Below are positions 44,044-54,151 of a DNA stretch of 64,000 bases, piece by piece. The stretch lies in contig NZ_JASCXN010000003.1 of assembly GCF_030010625.1 (NCBI RefSeq), positions 306,986 through 370,985 of the forward strand, read 5' to 3'. The translations under genes were made by a program, and so were the position numbers. The notes below the pieces were generated by a model that was not told the origin of the DNA, did not search any database, and was given only the letters and a program-made list of their open reading frames with translations. The DNA comes from Streptomyces sp. CC208A (GTDB lineage Bacteria > Actinomycetota > Actinomycetes > Streptomycetales > Streptomycetaceae). How positions within the stretch are numbered: position 1 is the stretch's first letter; each line of letters begins with the position of its first letter.

Positions 44044-44709
44044 GTGTTCGACTTCCTCGAAGGCTACGACCTCCTGGGCGCCTTCTGGGTGACCGTCCAG
44101 CTCACCTTCTGGTCCGCCCTCGGCTCCCTCGTCTGGGGGACGCTGCTCGCCGCCATGCGCGTCGGCCCCGTCCCCCTCATGCGGGGCTTCGGCACCGCCT
44201 ACGTCACCATCGTCCGCAACATCCCCCTCACCGTCATCATCGTCTTCACCTCCCTCGGCCTCTTCCAGACCCTCGGGATCAGCCTCGGCGCCGACCGCTT
44301 CACCGCCATCAACTTCCGGCTCGCCGTCCTCGGACTCACCGCCTACACCAGCGCCTTCGTCTGCGAGGCGCTGCGCTCCGGCATCAACACCGTCCCCCTC
44401 GGCCAGGTCGAGGCCGCCCGCGCCATCGGCCTCAGCTTCCCCCAGGTCCTGCGGATCATCGTGCTCCCGCAGGCCTTCCGGTCCGTCGTCGGCCCGCTCA
44501 CCAACGTCCTCATCGCCCTCACCAAGAACACCACCGTCGCCGCCGCCATCGGCGTCGCCGAAGCCGCCCTGCTCATGCGGGAGATGATCGAGAACGAGGC
44601 CCAGCTCATCCTCATCTCCGCGATCTTCGCCTTCGGCTTCGTCTGCCTCACCCTGCCCACCGGCCTCCTCCTCGGCCGGCTCGCCAGAAAGGTGGCGGTC
44701 AAACGGTGA
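44044..44709 (+). CDS. gluC: Glutamate-type ABC transporter permease 1
   Basis: A 221-residue inner-membrane permease. YVTIVRNIPLTVIIVF follows the first helices, and the EAA loop EAARAIGLSFPQVLRIIVLPQAFR near 122-145 contacts the ATPase. Five hydrophobic segments are visible. The GTG at 44044 is 10 bases after the gluB stop; the stop overlaps the GTG of gluD. With gluD it forms the membrane channel for glutamate or a related acidic amino acid. Confidence 0.94.
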   Translation: MFDFLEGYDLLGAFWVTVQLTFWSALGSLVWGTLLAAMRVGPVPLMRGFGTAYVTIVRNIPLTVIIVFTSLGLFQTLGISLGADRFTAINFRLAVLGLTAYTSAFVCEALRSGINTVPLGQVEAARAIGLSFPQVLRIIVLPQAFRSVVGPLTNVLIALTKNTTVAAAIGVAEAALLMREMIENEAQLILISAIFAFGFVCLTLPTGLLLGRLARKVAVKR

Positions 44710-45635
44710 AGCACGCCACCAAGGACGAGACCGCCACCGTCCTCTACGACGTCCCCGGCCCCCGTGCCCGCCGCCGCAACCTGCTGTGGACGGTGCTCTT
44801 CCTGCTCGCCCTCGCCGCCGTCGTCTGGTGGGTGATCGACGGGCTCGCCGCCAAGAACCAGCTGGAGGCGGCCAAATGGGAGCCCTTCTTCACCGACGGC
44901 CGGATCTGGGAGACGTACCTCCTGCCCGCCCTGAAGAACACCGTCATCGCCGCCGGCCTCGCCATGGTCCTCGCCCTGCCGCTCGGCGCCCTCCTCGGCA
45001 TCGCCCGCCTCTCCGACCACCGCGCCGTCCGCGCCACCGTCGGCACCGTCGTCGAGTTCTTCCGCGCGATCCCCGTCCTCATCCTCATGCTCTTCGCCAA
45101 CGCCGCCTACGCCGAGTTCACCGACATCAGCCCCGAGAACCGCCCCCTGTACGCGGTCGTCACCGGCCTCGTCCTCTACAACGCCTCCGTCCTCGCCGAG
45201 GTCGTCCGCGCCGGCATCCTCGCCCTCCCCGCGGGCCAGACCGACGCCGCCAAGGCCATCGGCATGCGCAAGGGACAGACCATGGCGTACGTCCTCCTGC
45301 CGCAGTCCGTCACCGCCATGCTCCCCGCCCTCGTCAGCCAGCTCGTCGTCATCGTCAAGGACACCGCGCTCGGCGGCGCCATGCTCGGCTTCGCCGAACT
45401 CCTCGCCTCCGTCCGCCCCATGAGCGCCAACTACGGAGCCAACACCATCGCCTGCTTCACCGTCGTCGCCGTCCTCTTCGTCCTCCTCAACCTCGCCCTC
45501 ACCACCTTCGCCTCCTGGCTGGAACGCCGGCTGCGCCGCGGCAGACGCTCCACCGGCGCCGTCGTCGGCGCCGAGGCCGTCGAGGAACTCGCCGCCCCCG
45601 GCGAACAGCTGGGGGAGGGCCGCGGCGGCCCGTGA
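44706..45635 (+). CDS. gluD: Glutamate-type ABC transporter permease 2
   Basis: A 309-residue permease. A charged N-terminal stretch precedes the first helix (LLWTVLFLLALAAVVWWVI). VEFFRAIPVLILMLF and the EAA loop DAAKAIGMRKGQTMAYVLLPQSV near 182-204 match GluC. The C-terminal 35 residues are a hydrophilic Ala/Glu-rich tail beyond the usual end. The GTG start overlaps the gluC stop by four bases. Confidence 0.94.
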   Translation: MKHATKDETATVLYDVPGPRARRRNLLWTVLFLLALAAVVWWVIDGLAAKNQLEAAKWEPFFTDGRIWETYLLPALKNTVIAAGLAMVLALPLGALLGIARLSDHRAVRATVGTVVEFFRAIPVLILMLFANAAYAEFTDISPENRPLYAVVTGLVLYNASVLAEVVRAGILALPAGQTDAAKAIGMRKGQTMAYVLLPQSVTAMLPALVSQLVVIVKDTALGGAMLGFAELLASVRPMSANYGANTIACFTVVAVLFVLLNLALTTFASWLERRLRRGRRSTGAVVGAEAVEELAAPGEQLGEGRGGP

Positions 45636-45707
45636 CGAACCGTCCCCGCAGGAGCTCCACCGTGACCGCCCCCGGTCGCCGGGCGGACCCCCGGAGACCG
45701 GCGCACC

Positions 45708-46886
<1,179 letters not shown>

Positions 46887-46962
46887 CCGGGGCGACCCGT
46901 CCCGCCGGGGACGCCGTAAAGTCGGTCCTGTCGCCCAGACCAGTCCCCACGAGGAGATTTCC

Positions 46963-47808
46963 GTGACCGACCCGGCCGTGACCGACCCGGCGCCCACCGC
47001 CCGCCAGCAGCAGATCGCCCGGGAGCTCCAGGTCTCCGAGACCTTCGACCCGGCCGTCGAGATCGAGCGCCGGGTGGCCTTCCTCGCCGAGCGTCTCACC
47101 ACCACCGGACTGCGCTCCCTCGTCCTCGGCATCAGCGGCGGCGTCGACTCCACCACCACCGGCCGCCTCTGCCAGCTCGCCGTCGAGCGCGCCCGCGCCG
47201 CGGGACACCGGGCGACCTTCTACGCCATGCGCCTGCCGTACGGCGTCCAGGCCGACGAGCAGGACGCGCAGACCGCCCTCGACTTCATCCGCGCCGACCA
47301 GGTCCTCACCGTCGACGTCAAGCCCGCCAGCGACGCCGCCCTCGACGCCTGCCTCGCCGCCGGGGTCACCTTCCGCGACGCCCACCACCAGGACTTCGTG
47401 CACGGCAACATCAAGGCCCGCCAGCGCATGATCGCCCAGTACGCGGTCGCCGGCGCCCAGGACGGCCTGGTCGTCGGCACCGACCACGCCGCCGAGGCCG
47501 TCTCCGGCTTCTTCACCAAGTTCGGCGACGGCGCCGCCGACCTCGTCCCGCTCACCGGCCTCACCAAGCGCCGCGTCCGCGCCGTCGCCGCCGAGCTGGG
47601 CGCCCCCGCCTCCCTGGTCTGGAAGGTCCCCACCGCCGACCTGGAGACCCTGGACCCGGGCAAGCCCGACGAGGACGCGCTCGGCGTCACCTACGACGAC
47701 ATCGACGACTTCCTGGAGGGCAAGCCCGTCGCCGAGGCCGCCTACGCCTCGATCGTCCGCCGCTACGACCTCACCGAGCACAAGCGGCAGCTGCCGGTCG
47801 CGCCCTGA
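46963..47808 (+). CDS. nadE: Ammonia-dependent NAD synthetase
   Basis: A 281-residue N-type ATP pyrophosphatase that would amidate nicotinic-acid adenine dinucleotide to [19 protein letters not shown] near 56-71 is the PP-loop; [31 protein letters not shown] near 174-204 and WKVPTADLE are diagnostic. There is no glutaminase domain, so ammonia is the donor. The GTG 46963 follows GAGGAG, just after the Pro-Glu tail gene. Confidence 0.96.
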   Translation: MTDPAVTDPAPTARQQQIARELQVSETFDPAVEIERRVAFLAERLTTTGLRSLVLGISGGVDSTTTGRLCQLAVERARAAGHRATFYAMRLPYGVQADEQDAQTALDFIRADQVLTVDVKPASDAALDACLAAGVTFRDAHHQDFVHGNIKARQRMIAQYAVAGAQDGLVVGTDHAAEAVSGFFTKFGDGAADLVPLTGLTKRRVRAVAAELGAPASLVWKVPTADLETLDPGKPDEDALGVTYDDIDDFLEGKPVAEAAYASIVRRYDLTEHKRQLPVAP

Positions 47809-47905
47809 GCGCTTGACGACGCCCCGAGAGGCTGAGCGCCCGGCGCCGGACAAGCGGATCCTGGAAGGGGAGCCCCACCCCCGGGGCCCCGGAAGGGAGC
47901 ACGTC

Positions 47906-48304
47906 ATGTTCGGCGAGACGACGGCGTACAGCAGCTTCTCGGTCGACGACCTGGACGCCGCCCGGCACTTCTACGGCGACGCGCTCGGCCTGACCGTGGA
48001 GGAGAGCGGGACCGGGGACATGCGGGTGCTGTTCCTGACCCTGCCGGGCGGGGCCCGGGTCTTCGTCTACCCCAAGGAGGACCACACCCCCGCCTCCTTC
48101 ACCGTCCTCAACTTCGAGGTCGACGACATCGACCGGGCCGTCGACGACCTGGTGGGGCGCGGCGCGACCTTCGAGCGCTACCCCGGCTTCGAGGCCGACG
48201 AGAAGGGCGTCGTACGGCCCGGGGAGGGCGAGGAGGGCCCGAAGGGCATCGCCTGGTTCACCGACCCCGCCGGCAACGTCATCGCGGTGATGCAGGCCGG
48301 TTAG
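47906..48304 (+). CDS. VOC (glyoxalase-fold) protein
   Basis: A 132-residue single-domain protein opening MFGETTAYSSFSVDDLDAARHFYGD, with FEVDDIDRAVDDLVGRGATF and the C-terminal DPAGNVIAV motif. The ATG at 47906 is supported by GGAAGGGAG. Family members bind small ligands or chelate metals; nothing indicates which. It stands alone downstream of nadE. Confidence 0.88.
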   Translation: MFGETTAYSSFSVDDLDAARHFYGDALGLTVEESGTGDMRVLFLTLPGGARVFVYPKEDHTPASFTVLNFEVDDIDRAVDDLVGRGATFERYPGFEADEKGVVRPGEGEEGPKGIAWFTDPAGNVIAVMQAG

Positions 48305-48378
48305 GGCCCGCCGGCGGCGGACTGTGATCAACTGTGCGGGCGGGGGAGCACGCGGCAGGAACAGCAGCAGGAGCACCG

Positions 48379-49686
48379 TTGACCACCTATCGTCAGCCCG
48401 GCGTCGTCGTCACCGACCACCACTTCCCCGTCCCCCTCGACCACGCCCGCCCCGACGGCGAGATGATCGAGGTCCACGGCCGCGAGATCGTCGCCGCAGG
48501 ACTGAGCGACGCCGAGCGCGACCGGCGCCCCTGGCTGCTCTACCTGGAGGGCGGCCCCGGCTTCGGTGCCCGCCGCTTCATCGGCCGGCAGGCCTGGATC
48601 GGCCGGGCCGTCCGCGAGTTCCGGGTCCTCCTGCTCGACCAGCGCGGCACCGGCCGCTCCACCCCCGCCAACCGCCAGACCCTCCCGCTGCGCGGCGACG
48701 CCGCCGCCCAGGCCGACTACCTGACGCACTTCCGCGCCGACTCCATCGTCAAGGACTGCGAGCTGATCCGCCGCCGCCTCACCGGCGGCGCCCCCTGGAC
48801 CGTCCTCGGCCAGAGCTTCGGCGGCTTCTGCGCCGTCCACTACCTCTCCACCGCCCCCGAGGGCCTGGAGCGGGTCCTCGTCACCGGCGGCCTGCCCTCC
48901 CTGGACGCCACCGCCGACGAGGTCTACACCGCCGCCTACCCGCGCGTCCGGCGCAAGAACGAGGCCCACTTCGCCCGCTACCCGCGCGACGCCGAACGGG
49001 TCCGGGCCGTCGCCGCCCACCTCCTGGAGCACGAGGTCACCCTCCCCGGCGGCGGGCTCCTCACTGTGGAGGCCTTCCAGTCCCTCGGGATCCTCCTCGG
49101 CTCCGGCGACGGCACCCACCAGCTCCACCACCTCCTGGAGGGCGCCTTCGTGCCGACCCCCTCCGGGCCCGCCCTCGCCGACGCCTTCCTGGAGCAGGTC
49201 CAGGCCCACCTCTCGTACGCCGGCCACCCGCTCTACGCCGTCCTCCACGAGGCCATCTACGCCCAGGGGCAGGGCCCCACCGGCTGGGCCGCCGAGCGGA
49301 TCCGCGCGGACTTCCCCGAGTTCGACGCCGCTGCGGCGCTCGCCTCCGGCGCGCCCGTCCTGCTCACCGGCGAGACCGTCCACCCCTGGCACTTCACCAC
49401 CGACCCCGCCCTCCGCCCGCTGCGCGAGACCGCCGAACTCCTCGCCCGGCGCGAGGACTGGACCCCGCTGTACGACCCCGAGCGCCTTGCCGCCAACCGG
49501 GTGCCGGTGGCGGCCGCCGTCTACCACGACGACATGTACGTCGACACCGCGCACTCCCTGGAGACCGCCGGGGCCATCCGCGGCCTGCGGACCTGGGTCA
49601 CCGACGAGTTCGAGCACGACGGCGTCCGCGCCGGCGGCCCCCGCGTCCTCGACCGGCTCCTCGCCCTCTCCCGCGACGAGCTCTGA
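48379..49686 (+). CDS. Proline iminopeptidase-like S33 peptidase
   Basis: A 435-residue alpha/beta hydrolase. YLEGGPGFG near 55 forms the oxyanion loop typical of proline iminopeptidases, VLLLDQRGTGRSTP follows, GQSFGGFCAVHYLS near 151 holds the catalytic Ser, and the late DEFEHDGVRAGG the candidate His. It would remove N-terminal proline or similar residues from peptides in the cytoplasm. TTG 48379 is preferred because AGGAG lies just upstream and family homology begins there. Confidence 0.88.
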   Translation: MTTYRQPGVVVTDHHFPVPLDHARPDGEMIEVHGREIVAAGLSDAERDRRPWLLYLEGGPGFGARRFIGRQAWIGRAVREFRVLLLDQRGTGRSTPANRQTLPLRGDAAAQADYLTHFRADSIVKDCELIRRRLTGGAPWTVLGQSFGGFCAVHYLSTAPEGLERVLVTGGLPSLDATADEVYTAAYPRVRRKNEAHFARYPRDAERVRAVAAHLLEHEVTLPGGGLLTVEAFQSLGILLGSGDGTHQLHHLLEGAFVPTPSGPALADAFLEQVQAHLSYAGHPLYAVLHEAIYAQGQGPTGWAAERIRADFPEFDAAAALASGAPVLLTGETVHPWHFTTDPALRPLRETAELLARREDWTPLYDPERLAANRVPVAAAVYHDDMYVDTAHSLETAGAIRGLRTWVTDEFEHDGVRAGGPRVLDRLLALSRDEL

Positions 49687-49781
49687 CGTACGTATGTGAC
49701 GGGCCCCGCCCGCGAAAGTCCAAGCGCCGGGCCCCGATCGCCCATGGCCACGGTCTGTGACGGACCGCTACAACTCGCTCC

Positions 49782-50717
49782 ATGGGCAGCGCACACGTCA
49801 CCGCCGAGATCGCCGGGCAGCCCGACTGCTGGCGCCGCGCCGCCGCTCTCGCCGGGCCGCTCGCCGACCGGCTGCCCAGGGCCGGCGAAAGGAACGCCGT
49901 CGTCGGCTGCGGCACCTCGTACCTGATCGCCCGCGCCTACGCGGCCCTGCGGGAGTCGCTCGGCGCGGGCGAGACCGACGCCTTCCCCGCCTCCGAGCGG
50001 ACCCCGCTCGGCCGGGGCCACGACCGGATCGTCGTCCTCACCCGCTCCGGCACGACCACCGAGGTCGTCGACCTGCTGGCGGGCGTGGCCGGACGGATCC
50101 CCACCCTCGTCCTCACCGGGGTCCCGGACAGCCCCGCCGCCCGGCTCGCCGACCGGGTCGTGGACCTCTCCTTCGCCGACGAACGCTCCGTCGTCCAGAC
50201 CCGGTTCGCCACCACCGCCCTCCAACTCCTCCGCGCCGGGCTCGGCGTGGGCCTCGCCCCCTCCGTCGCCGACGCCGAACTCGCCCTGTACGAGCCCCTC
50301 CCCCCGGCCTGGGAGCGGCGCGCCCAGTTCACCTTCCTCGGCACCGGCTGGACCGTCGGCATCGCCGACGAGGCGGCCCTCAAACTCCGCGAAGTCGCCC
50401 GCGTCTGGACGGAGTCGTACGCGGCGATGGAGTACCGGCACGGGCCGATCAGCATCAGCGACCGGACCAGCCTCGTCTGGTGCGTCGGCCCCGTCCCGGC
50501 GGGGCTGCGCGAGGAAGTCGAGTCCACGGGCGCCCTGTTCACCGCCGACGCCGTCGACCCGGTCGCCGCCCTGGTCCGCGCCCAGCGGCTCGCCGTCGCC
50601 CTCGCCGCCCGGCGCGGCCTCAACCCCGACCGCCCCCGCCACATCTCACGCTCCGTCATCCTCGCCGGAGCGTTCCGCCCGCCCGCGGCCGACACGACCC
50701 GTATCCTGCGGTCATGA
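49782..50717 (+). CDS. SIS-domain sugar isomerase/deaminase-like protein
   Basis: A 311-residue protein with two sugar isomerase lobes. VVGCGTSYLIARAYAALRE near 40-58 and VVLTRSGTTTEVVDLL near 84-99 give the phosphosugar-binding loops; GWTVGIADEAALKLREV and EYRHGPISI complete the second lobe. This resembles GlmS-type isomerase domains and AgaS. No amidotransferase domain is present, so it may deaminate or sense an amino-sugar phosphate. Its stop overlaps the deacetylase start (ATGA), so the two probably act together on an N-acetylated sugar. Confidence 0.85.
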   Translation: MGSAHVTAEIAGQPDCWRRAAALAGPLADRLPRAGERNAVVGCGTSYLIARAYAALRESLGAGETDAFPASERTPLGRGHDRIVVLTRSGTTTEVVDLLAGVAGRIPTLVLTGVPDSPAARLADRVVDLSFADERSVVQTRFATTALQLLRAGLGVGLAPSVADAELALYEPLPPAWERRAQFTFLGTGWTVGIADEAALKLREVARVWTESYAAMEYRHGPISISDRTSLVWCVGPVPAGLREEVESTGALFTADAVDPVAALVRAQRLAVALAARRGLNPDRPRHISRSVILAGAFRPPAADTTRILRS

Positions 50718-51466
50718 TCGACAACAAAGCCACCGACCTGCCGGAGCTGCCCGGCGACTGGCAGCGCGCCCTCGCCGTCGTCGCCCACCCCGACGACCTG
50801 GAGTACGGCTGCGCGGCGGCCGTCGCGAGCTGGACCGACGCCGGGAAGGAGGTCGTCTATCTGCTGGTCACCCGGGGCGAGGCCGGGATCGACACGCTCG
50901 CCCCGGAGGTCTGCGCCCCGCTGCGCGAACGCGAGCAGCGGGCGAGCGCCGCCGTCGTCGGCGTCGACACCGTCGAGTTCCTCGACCACCGCGACGGCGT
51001 CATCGAGTACGGCCCCGCGCTGCGCCGCGACATCGCCGCCGCCATCCGCCGCCACCGCCCCGACCTCGTCGTCACCCTCAACCACGGTGACAGCTGGGGC
51101 GAGGGGCCCGGCGCGCACCGGAACTCGCCCGACCACGTGGCGGTCGGCCGTGCCACCCTCGACGCGGCGGCGGACGCCGGCAACCGCTGGATCTTCCCCG
51201 AGCTCGGCGAACAGGGCCTCGCGCCCTGGGACGGCGTCCGCCGGGTCGCCGTGGCCGCCTCCAACACCCCGACCCACGCCGTCGACGCCGGCCCCGGCCT
51301 GGAGCGCGCGATCGAGTCCCTCCTCTGCCACCGCGCCTACATCGAGGCCCTGACGGACCAGGAACCCGAGGAGTACGTCCGCGAGTTCGTCACCACCATG
51401 ACGAGCCGCGCCTCCGCCCGCTTCGGCGGCCGCCCGGCCGTCACCTTCGAGGTCTTCCCCCGCTAG
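50714..51466 (+). CDS. PIG-L-family deacetylase
   Basis: A 250-residue zinc-dependent LmbE-like deacetylase. VVAHPDDLEYGCAAAV near 21-36 gives the AHPDDxE zinc and base motif, and HRNSPDHVAVGRA near 140 the third zinc His (xxDH). The family cleaves N-acetyl groups from glucosamine-containing lipids, mycothiol precursors or antibiotics. The ATG overlaps the stop of the SIS gene, so substrates are probably an amino sugar shared with that protein. Confidence 0.9.
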   Translation: MIDNKATDLPELPGDWQRALAVVAHPDDLEYGCAAAVASWTDAGKEVVYLLVTRGEAGIDTLAPEVCAPLREREQRASAAVVGVDTVEFLDHRDGVIEYGPALRRDIAAAIRRHRPDLVVTLNHGDSWGEGPGAHRNSPDHVAVGRATLDAAADAGNRWIFPELGEQGLAPWDGVRRVAVAASNTPTHAVDAGPGLERAIESLLCHRAYIEALTDQEPEEYVREFVTTMTSRASARFGGRPAVTFEVFPR

Positions 51467-51484
51467 GGCGCACCGGTCGGTGCG

Positions 51485-52264
51485 TCACTGCGCCGGCGCC
51501 GGCTTCAGGACGGCGAACTCGGCGCCGAAGGGGTCGGCGAACCAGGCGAGGCGGCCGACGTCCGGGATGTCCGCCGGGGGGAGCAGGACCGTGCCGCCCG
51601 AGACGGACACCGCGTCCACCGTCGCGTCGGCGTCCGCGACCTGGAGGTAGGGGATCCAGCGGGACCGCTCCCCGGAGTCCTGGAGTTCGGCGGCCCCGCC
51701 GAAGGAGGCGTCCTCCTGGTCGCCCTCGGCGGTGGAGATCACCCGGTAGGTCATGCCGGGTGCCTCCATCTCCTTCCAGCGCCACTCGAAGAGCGAGCGG
51801 TAGAAGTCGAGCGCGGCCTCCGGGTCGGGGGTGTGGAGCTCCACCCAGATCAGGGTGTTCGGCGAGGAGGTGCGGTCGAGGCCGCGCACCGACCCCGGCT
51901 GCCAGACGGCGAACTCCGCCCCGGCCGGGTCGGTGAGCGCGGCCAGCCGGCCCGCGTCCATCACGTCCATGGCGCGGAGGCGGACCCTGCCGCCCTCGGC
52001 GGCCGTCACCATCTGGGCCGTGTCCGCGTCCGAGGTCCGGAAGTAGACCGTCCAGGCGCTGTCGGCCCCCTCCTCGGTGAGCGGGCCGAGCGCGGCGACG
52101 GTCGCGCCGTCCTGCTGGAAGAAGCCGTACCCGCCGGTCTCCGGGCCCGCCGAGCGGAGCTCCCAGCCGAAGACGGCGGCGTAGAACTTCGCCGCGGCGG
52201 CGGTGTCCGGGCTGCCGAGGTCGATCCAGCAGGGTGAGCCATCGGTGTACTGGGTGCCGAGCAT
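51485..52264 (-). CDS. Two-domain VOC protein
   Basis: A 259-residue tandem glyoxalase fold. The first domain is MLGTQYTDGSPCWIDLGSPDTAAAAKFYAAVFGWE to about residue 120 and the second runs from NTLIWVELHTPDPEAALDFYRSLFEWRWKE to the end (FADPFGAEFAVLKP). Both copies carry the D-P-x-G-A/F-V C-terminal signature. Such two-domain members include hydroxylases and drug-binding proteins; the role here is unknown. It is convergent with the deacetylase gene. Confidence 0.87.
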   Translation of the reverse strand: MLGTQYTDGSPCWIDLGSPDTAAAAKFYAAVFGWELRSAGPETGGYGFFQQDGATVAALGPLTEEGADSAWTVYFRTSDADTAQMVTAAEGGRVRLRAMDVMDAGRLAALTDPAGAEFAVWQPGSVRGLDRTSSPNTLIWVELHTPDPEAALDFYRSLFEWRWKEMEAPGMTYRVISTAEGDQEDASFGGAAELQDSGERSRWIPYLQVADADATVDAVSVSGGTVLLPPADIPDVGRLAWFADPFGAEFAVLKPAPAQ

Positions 52265-52425
52265 GGCGTGGTGCCGTCCTTCCGTCGTCCTGCCTCCGGC
52301 CTTCCGTCGTCCCGCGCACGGTCCGGCCTCCGGCCACCATGGCCGATCCTCCGACCTCCGCCCACCCGACGCGACCGCTGCCGTAACGGTTCATCCGACC
52401 GGCGCACCCACCACCCGACGCGGCG

Positions 52426-53394
52426 TCAGCCGACGAGTCCGTCCGCCCTCGCCGCCAGGTCGCCCGTCAGCAGCTCGGTGTTGATCGCGATGCCGGCCCG
52501 GTACCCCGCGCTCGCCGCGTTGACGACCTGTTCGGCGGGGCCGGTCACGTTCCCCGCCGCCCAGACGCCCGGGACGCTCGTGCGGCCGGTCCCGTCGGTC
52601 TTCGTGAAGGAGCCGAGCGGGGTCTCGTACGGCTCCGCGCCGAGCTGCCGCAGCACCCCGTCCCGGGGGACGAGCCGGGTCGCCGCCGCGAAGAGGACCT
52701 CGCAGCCGACGGTCCGGCCGTCGGCGAGCCGCACGCCGGTCAGCCGGTCGTCCTCGACGACGATCCCCGCGACCGCCCCCGGCACCGTCCGCACGCCCGC
52801 CGCGGCGAGCAGCCGGGCGTCCCGCTCCGTGGGTTCGGCGCCGTTCAGGAAGAGGGTCACGTCGGGGGACCACCGCGAGACCGTCAGCGCCTGGTGGGCC
52901 GGCATCGCCGGGTGGGCGAGCACCCCGAAGGGCCGGTCGCGGACCTCCCAGCCGTGGCAGTACGGGCAGTGCAGCACGTCCCGGCCCCACCGCCCGGCCA
53001 GTCCCTCGACCTCCGGCAGTTCGTCGACGAGGCCGGTGGCCACCACCAGGCGCCGGGCGGTCAGCGCGGTGCCGTCCGCGAGCCTCAGGGCGAAGCCCTC
53101 GCCGTCCGGGGCCGCCGCCGTCACCTCGCCCCGCCGGACCTCCACCCCGTACGCGAGGAGTTCGCGCCGGCCGACCGCCAGGAACTCCGCCGGGCTCATC
53201 CCGTCCCGCGAGAGGTAGCCCTGCATGTGCGCGCTGGGCGCGTTGCGCGGCTCGCCCGCGTCGACGACGAGGGTGCGCCGCCGGGACCGGCCGAGGACCA
53301 GCGCGGCGCTGAGCCCGGCCGCCCCGCCGCCGACCACCACGACCTCGTACCCGTACCTGTTCTCATCCGTGTGAGCGTCCATGTGTGCGTCCAT
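52426..53394 (-). CDS. Thioredoxin-reductase-like flavoprotein
   Basis: A 322-residue FAD/NAD(P) oxidoreductase. VVVVGGGAAGLSAALVLGRS is the FAD motif, and the redox pair is CPYCHGWE near 133-140, a CxxC as in TrxB-like proteins, with GVWAAGNVTGPAEQVVNAAS near the C terminus. The exact disulfide substrate is unclear; relatives reduce thioredoxins or act on secondary metabolites. An ATG at 53394 (or 53382) is likely. It is divergent from the XRE-cupin regulator and shares its 80-base promoter gap. Confidence 0.86.
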   Translation of the reverse strand: MDAHMDAHTDENRYGYEVVVVGGGAAGLSAALVLGRSRRRTLVVDAGEPRNAPSAHMQGYLSRDGMSPAEFLAVGRRELLAYGVEVRRGEVTAAAPDGEGFALRLADGTALTARRLVVATGLVDELPEVEGLAGRWGRDVLHCPYCHGWEVRDRPFGVLAHPAMPAHQALTVSRWSPDVTLFLNGAEPTERDARLLAAAGVRTVPGAVAGIVVEDDRLTGVRLADGRTVGCEVLFAAATRLVPRDGVLRQLGAEPYETPLGSFTKTDGTGRTSVPGVWAAGNVTGPAEQVVNAASAGYRAGIAINTELLTGDLAARADGLVG

Positions 53395-53421
53395 GCCGCG
53401 AGCGTCACCCAGGCCCCGGAA

Positions 53422-53464
53422 TCGCAGCAACAAAAATTGCCGCTTCGGCAACCCCGTTCTGCGA
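53422..53464. promoter_or_regulatory. Nested palindrome in the flavoprotein/XRE gap
   Basis: The inner inverted repeat TTGCCG-ctt-CGGCAA (53437-53451) is enclosed by an outer TCGCAG (53422-53427) and CTGCGA (53459-53464). It occupies half of the 80-base divergent gap, the right place for an operator controlling both genes. Confidence 0.68.
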
Positions 53465-53474
53465 CACTGGACCG

Positions 53475-54062
53475 ATGACCGAAGACGACCGCATCGACGC
53501 CGTACTCACCGAGGTCGGCCCCCGCCTCCGCCGCGTCCGCCGCGACCGCGGGGTGACCCTCGCCGAGCTCTCCGCCGCCACCGGCATCTCCGTCTCCACC
53601 CTCTCCCGCCTGGAGTCCGGGCAGCGGAAACCGAGCCTGGAGCTGCTCCTGCCGCTCGCCCGCGCCCACCAGGTCCCGCTCGACGAACTGGTCGGCGCCC
53701 CGCCGGTCGGCGACCCCCGGGTGCGGGCCCGGCCGATCGTCCGGCACGGCCGCACGCTGTACCCGCTCACCCGCCAGCCCGGCGGCCTCCAGGCGTACAA
53801 GGTGATCCAGGAGAAGGCGACCGAGCAGCCGGACCCCCGGGTCCACGAGGGGTACGAGTGGCTGTACGTGCTCTCCGGCAGGCTCCGGCTCGTCCTGGGC
53901 GAGCACGACGTGGTGCTGACGGCCGGCGAGGCCGCCGAGTTCGACACCCGGGTGCCGCACTGGTTCGGGCCCACCGCCGACGGGCCGGTGGAGTTCCTGA
54001 GCCTGTTCGGGCCCCAGGGCGAGCGGATGCACGTACGGGCGCGGCCCAAGAAGTCCGGCTGA
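53475..54062 (+). CDS. XRE-cupin transcriptional regulator
   Basis: A 195-residue regulator. Residues about 14-68 (LRRVRRDRGVTLAELSAATGISVSTLSRLESGQRKPSL) are an XRE helix-turn-helix. Residues about 110-180 (HEGYEWLYVLSGRLRLVLGEHDVVLTAGEAAEF) are a cupin sensor. This architecture typifies regulators that repress the adjacent divergent gene, here the thioredoxin-reductase-like flavoprotein. The ATG at 53475 stands just beyond the nested palindrome. Confidence 0.9.
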   Translation: MTEDDRIDAVLTEVGPRLRRVRRDRGVTLAELSAATGISVSTLSRLESGQRKPSLELLLPLARAHQVPLDELVGAPPVGDPRVRARPIVRHGRTLYPLTRQPGGLQAYKVIQEKATEQPDPRVHEGYEWLYVLSGRLRLVLGEHDVVLTAGEAAEFDTRVPHWFGPTADGPVEFLSLFGPQGERMHVRARPKKSG

Positions 54063-54151
54063 ACCGTTCCGGCCGGATCAGGTGGTTCCCTCAAGGGCAA
54101 GCGACCGCTTAGTATGCGGCCGACCGCTCGGTACGGACGGAGGCTCGACGG

